From Saururus chinensis (Eukaryota > Streptophyta > Magnoliopsida > Piperales > Saururaceae), in NCBI GenBank assembly GCA_035235625.1, contig CP141146.1:8922501-8986500 (forward strand): a stretch of DNA of 64,000 nucleotides, in the 5' to 3' direction. A program made the translations under genes and the position numbers. Shown piece after piece: positions 59,710-64,000 of the stretch (within the stretch, counting starts at the first letter, position 1; each line of letters opens with the position of its first letter). The notes beneath the pieces were generated by a model. It was given only the letters and a program-made list of their open reading frames with translations. It was not told where the DNA came from and did not search any database.

Positions 59710-61983
59710 AAAAAATAGTGATATACACCCAATAAATCTCTGCAATAAGCTCTTTAAGTTTTAATCGGACAGAATCTGTAGACCTACCTCACCTTGACAG
59801 ATTCGATGGGTGATTATCATTGTTCTGTACAGAAAAGTAGATTGGATTATATAAGCACGATATCGGATTTTAGTTCGATATTAATATGATCATGTTACAC
59901 CGATAACATATTGTTTTCATCATAGAATGATGGAGTGTGTTCCTGCATCTTAGATCAGCATTTAGTCTGAGCTTTAATGTGTATCTAAGATCAGAATAGT
60001 CTGAGCTTAATGCCTTGAAGATGCAATATTTGACTGGCAGGTGAAATTGATTTAATTAACTGTAAACGCATATGTTTGATCGCATATACTATATACATCA
60101 TCTCAAGCAGTAAGAACTGAGGATGACATGGAATAGATCACAATGCATGTCTATTGCACAAAAGCCGATTATGATGGAGCCAGATTATTACCTTTTGGCT
60201 TTCTCCATTCAGCCTTCAGTGAGCTAGACCTAGAAAACCAAGAGATATTAAACATAATTACAATACATTCAGGCATCTATAGATGATATTTGACTGGAGT
60301 CTTTTAAATCAGTCTTCCCCCTTCCTCTGAGTTTACACACTTTCCTTCTATAAAAGGAGCTCCGTGCTCAATCCACGGTACATTATGCATGCATAACCCA
60401 CAATTATGTGATGCTTTCAGTCGGAATAATATGCAAAGAGCAGCTAACAAAGGCGCCAAAACAGTCAAGATTCTTTCACTCCTCCAAACAACAACTTTTT
60501 GAAAGCAAGCTAAAATGAAATAGGCCAAACAATTCTCAAAGAGGCTTCTCCAAATACAGTAGAGGAAAAGCCGCAGATGGTATCGCGAGGATAGTACTCA
60601 AAATTCAGAAGCCGGGTGAGTGCAATATCTGAGGTTCTGTTTGCTAAAACTGGATTTGATCCAGATAAGGCACTAAAAAGGATTTGGGTGATTACGGCTC
60701 GTTGGGTACATGGAAAAATTTGACCAACCCGATTTTAATGGGTTGAGTTTAGGTTTTCAAATTGAACTTTGAATAACTATTTAGGTCAGGTTTTGGTTTC
60801 CAATAGTCCAGCATGATCGACCTGATTAAGGCTATAAGTATTAAATATTTATATATTTCTTTGTGTTTTAATAGAAACTCTTAAATTTTTTATATGGGTA
60901 AGAGATAAAACAAAATTATTATTTAAAATCTCGTATTTTTTTTTTACTTAAATGAGTTTTTTTAGAAAAATAGGAAAAAATACTGTTTTTTTTGCCAAAC
61001 GGGTCATATTGGGTGGGGTTCGGGGTTTGAAATATTTGGGTTGAATCATGTTGGGTTTAGGTTAATATTTTTTAAATGGTAATGAATTTCGGTATTTTGG
61101 CAAAACCCAACCCCAACATGACACAAGAGGCATCACTAATTGAGACCTACATGACTCTAAATGTCTGACCCAGCTTCCAGCCACTAGAGACCGGACTAAC
61201 TACGTACATCATAACTAACTACTTACATTACTGCTCACTCGTAAGGCTTCTTTAGGCTCATCACAACAAGACACACAGTTCTTTACCACTTCTCTTAAAA
61301 GTATATCCATAGTCCTAACTCCTAAGATGAATTGAATTTGATGGAGAAGCGTATAGTACAAGCAAAGGATTGAAGTTATAGAACTACTCTGAACATGATG
61401 AGAACTAAGGGATATTCTCATCAGCCCAATGGTAGTAGTCTACCAAAATCTGATTTACTATCTCATCAGGAGACCTTACCAACTGCTTAATTTTTGTTGT
61501 ATTTTATACCCTTATCAAACTTTATTAGCTAATTAATATAACTTCATCTTGTCTATAATATTTTAGTTTTTAATATTTAAATAGTGTAATAATATAGCTA
61601 TGTAAAAATAAGAAAAAGTTAATATCTGGTTACATGTGTATTGGGTGCATCATGAGTTATTAGATTAAGATCTGACGATGCATATTACTCAACAAGATAG
61701 GTATGCGAGTGAGTTTACGTGCCATCGAATTTGCGATATATCCAACATGTCTTGCTAGATGCATCGGACACATGCTAATGAGACCCATAGAAATAACAAT
61801 GATTTAATCCTACTTTGATTGAATATAATAATATTAAATTAATTTATACATCTTTATCCATTGAAAAATAGTGTACCATTTGTCCCCTTTTTTACATTTT
61901 CCACTTAATCAAATAAATTTATTATTTATTATATTTTCTCACCAAAATTGATAGCTTTTGCTATATTATATTTATAATTTTAA
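59710..61983. other. Intergenic DNA, no supportable gene
   Basis: GGGTTGAGTTTAGG/AACCCAACCCC motifs at 60680-61110 look like worn subterminal repeats of a TIR element. Open frames at 60304-60528 (-) and 61215-61421 (-) have no recognisable domain. A weak MITE family 2 resemblance lies near 61630-61740. Confidence 0.4.
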
Positions 61984-62068
61984 TATTCTCTCCATCCCAA
62001 AATAAGTGTTATATTTTAGTTTATTTTTAAAAATTAAATAGGACACTTATTTTAAAACAAGGGAATAT
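61984..62068. mobile_element. Short Stowaway-like MITE
   Basis: CTCTCCATCCCAAAATAAGTGT at the left is mirrored by ACACTTATTTTAAAACAAGGGAA at the right; AT-rich stem-loop. Confidence 0.7.
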
Positions 62069-62680
62069 ATAAATTCTATTTTTACACGGTTGAGAGTCTG
62101 ATCAAGTTGAGTCTACTCAAAACAGTTTGGAGCCGAGGCAAGTGAAAGTAGTGCATAATGTAACTATGACAACATAGTAATTCCTACCCAACTCTTAAAA
62201 TATACGTCACTTCCCCAACCAAAGACAAATTAGAGAAGTCTATTGGACCCAAAAGTAGGGAACAAGGGAAGCAATGATAGAGAGAGAACAACCAGCTGAT
62301 GAAGTCGAGGGAGGGCTAGAAACTTCACCCACAAAGAACAGAATCCTCGTAGATATCATTTTTTGTCAGTTTATGGCCTTCAAATAGACTTATAACCACT
62401 TTGTTGCTTCTTTTCCAAATAAGATAATAAATTAAGAGCAATCAAATGAAGAAATTATGCATCACATGTTTGTCTTAGTTTGTCCTATATCAAAATATGG
62501 TGTGGTTGGAGGTATTGGATTTGGTGTATCTAACTTGATAGTAATGATAAGTTGTGTTTGACATATAAATACGATAGCGCGGTGGGTAATCACCTAGGCG
62601 TTTGAGATACTACCAAGGAAGTATACTTCAATATTTTATGTAAGGTAAAGTAAGCAACATTCATTTTCATCATAGTATTG

Positions 62681-62755
62681 TACTTTTTTTGTTTCATATT
62701 AAGTATCCTATTTTTTAAAGATAAATTATAGGATACTTAATATGAGACAGAGGAG
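62681..62755. mobile_element. Short Stowaway-like MITE (75 bp)
   Basis: TTTCATATTAAGTATCCTA and TAGGATACTTAATATGAGA form a nearly perfect 18-19 bp stem around an AT-rich loop. Left TACTTTTTTTG and right CAGAGGAGCA are the remnants of the CTCCCT-type ends. Confidence 0.7.
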
Positions 62756-62813
62756 CAATTGAGATGAATTTCATTTAATAATTTTGATTTGAGTAAAGTT
62801 GCAAAGATCTTAA

Positions 62814-64000
62814 CACTATAATAAAATGTATTATTAGCGATGTAAATAAAAGTGTCGTTAAAAATTACTACTTGCAATGTATAAATAAGTGTCGATCGCA
62901 AAAAATATTACATATTAGCGACGCTTTTTATTAAGTGTCGCTAATAGTTATATATAAAACGTCACTAATACAAGAATTATTAGCAACGCTTAAAATAAGC
63001 GTCGCTAAAATATATTTATTTAAAAAACTTATTACTATTAGCGATACTTTTTCTAAAGCGTCGCTAATAATTTTAACAATAGCGACGCTTGGTATAAAGT
63101 ATCGCGAATAAGTATGCTATTAGCGATGCTTAATAAAAGTGTCACTAATAGTAATGAATTTAAAATTTAAAATTAAATATTTAAAACTATTAGCGATGTT
63201 TTTAAACAAGCGTTGCAAATAGCATTGATAATATCGATGCTTGTTTACAAGCATTGCTATTAACTTTATTAATTAATTTTATTTAATAAATAATTATATA
63301 ATAATTTAATATTAAAAAATTAAAATAAACTTCTTAAATATAATATATTTTATTCAAAAAATTTCTTATTAATTTTAAAATATAATTTATAATAAAAAAG
63401 AGAGAGAGAGAAGAGAGCAAGAGAGAAAAGAGAGGAGGAAGAGGAGAGAGAGTGTAGAGAAAGAGGATGAGGAGAAAGAGAAGAGAGAGGGTGAGGAGAG
63501 AGAATAGAGGGGGTGAGGAGAGAGAGAATAGAGGGGGTGAGGAGAGAGAGAAGATAGAGAAAGAGGGGAGAGAGAGTGAGGAGAGAGAGAGAAGAGAGAA
63601 AAAGAGGGGAGAGGGTAGAGAGAGAGGGTGAGGAGAGAGGGAGGGTAGAGAGAGGATGAGGTGAGAGAGAATAGAGGGAGGAAAGAGAAGATAGTGGTGA
63701 GGAGAGAGAGAGAAGAGAGAGAAAGAGGGGAGAGAGGGTAGAGAGAGAGGATGAGGAGAGAGAGGGCAGAGAGAGTGAGGAAAGAGAGAGAGGCAGGGAG
63801 GAGAGAGGAGAGAGGGGAGAGAGAGAAAGAGAGAGAGAGGGGGAGAGAGGAGAGGAGAGAGAATTAAAATTATTATTATAAATTATTTAAAAAAATTAAA
63901 ATAAATTTTTTTTAGTAGTGACATATATACGTATGCGTCGCTACTAGCCTACTGTAGTAGCAACACATACGTTATGCGTGGCTACTAGTTTTTTTTATTT
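62814..64000. mobile_element. CACTA (En/Spm)-type element, left end; runs off the window
   Basis: Begins CACTATAATAAAATG after a TAA that may be half of the 3-bp duplication. Then come about ten subterminal units of TTAGCGACGCTT..AAGTGTCGCTAATA in alternating orientation (62830-63260), a pattern typical of plant CACTA ends. Similar GCGTCGCTACTAG/CTAGTAGC units occur at 63915-63990. No transposase lies inside the window, so autonomy cannot be judged. The polarity of the element is unknown. Confidence 0.75.
63388..63862. repeat. GA-rich purine tract of about 475 bp
   Basis: Almost uninterrupted (GA)n/(GGGGA)n with one strand nearly all purine. It contains imperfect longer units such as GGTGAGGAGAGAGAGAATAGAGG repeated head to tail. 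It lies within the CACTA-type element. Confidence 0.95.

Noticed and set aside
61215-61421. 68-codon minus-strand frame that might be a last exon
   Set aside because: No neighbouring exons or known motif could be found.

Overview
This window looks like nuclear DNA of a flowering plant. It has spliced GT-AG genes of plant-specific families, AT-rich intergenic DNA and a dense cover of plant-type transposable elements: LTR retrotransposon remnants with 5-bp target duplications, and hAT-like, CACTA-like, Harbinger-like and Stowaway-like elements. The very GC-rich, alanine-rich 5' coding end of one gene would suit a monocot or an early-diverging angiosperm, but I cannot name the species.

Only two host genes can be supported. 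A six-exon polyprenol reductase gene (5-alpha-reductase family, dolichol synthesis) lies on the + strand at 3482-5718 and looks intact. A hAT-transposase-derived BED/DUF659 protein, related to Arabidopsis At1g12380/At1g62870, lies on the - strand at 44859-47184. It reads well along its whole length except for an apparent one-base frame change in a proline-coding homopolymer tract. The two genes have no evident functional link.

Layout. 1-918: end of a giant LTR cut by the window edge. 919-2400: MITEs and a 627-bp hAT-like element. 2.3-6.8 kb: the polyprenol reductase gene and its flanks. 6.8-10.9 kb: MITE-rich intergenic DNA. 10874-15786 and 16289-20962: two giant solo LTRs (4.9 and 4.7 kb), each with its own exact 5-bp target duplication. 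20992-23007: hAT-like element, SINE, MITEs and a foldback. 25030-27022: an old solo LTR. 27578-40083: four LTR-type elements nested inside one another. 40.1-41.0 kb: a hairpin and a small inverted-repeat element. 41-44.8 kb: low-repeat DNA without a recognisable gene. 44.9-47.6 kb: the hAT-derived gene and its promoter side. 49451-51704: another solo LTR. 52-62.8 kb: many small MITEs and no supportable gene. 62814-64000: the start of a CACTA-type element with a 475-bp GA-rich block, running off the window.

The most unusual content is the giant solo-LTR family (four copies here). It has no coding capacity that I can see and five kinds of internal tandem array. It has two alternative internal modules that differ between copies, and a conserved small hairpin that presents a consensus 5' splice site on both strands. 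No bacterial-style system, CRISPR array, rRNA gene or tRNA gene was seen.
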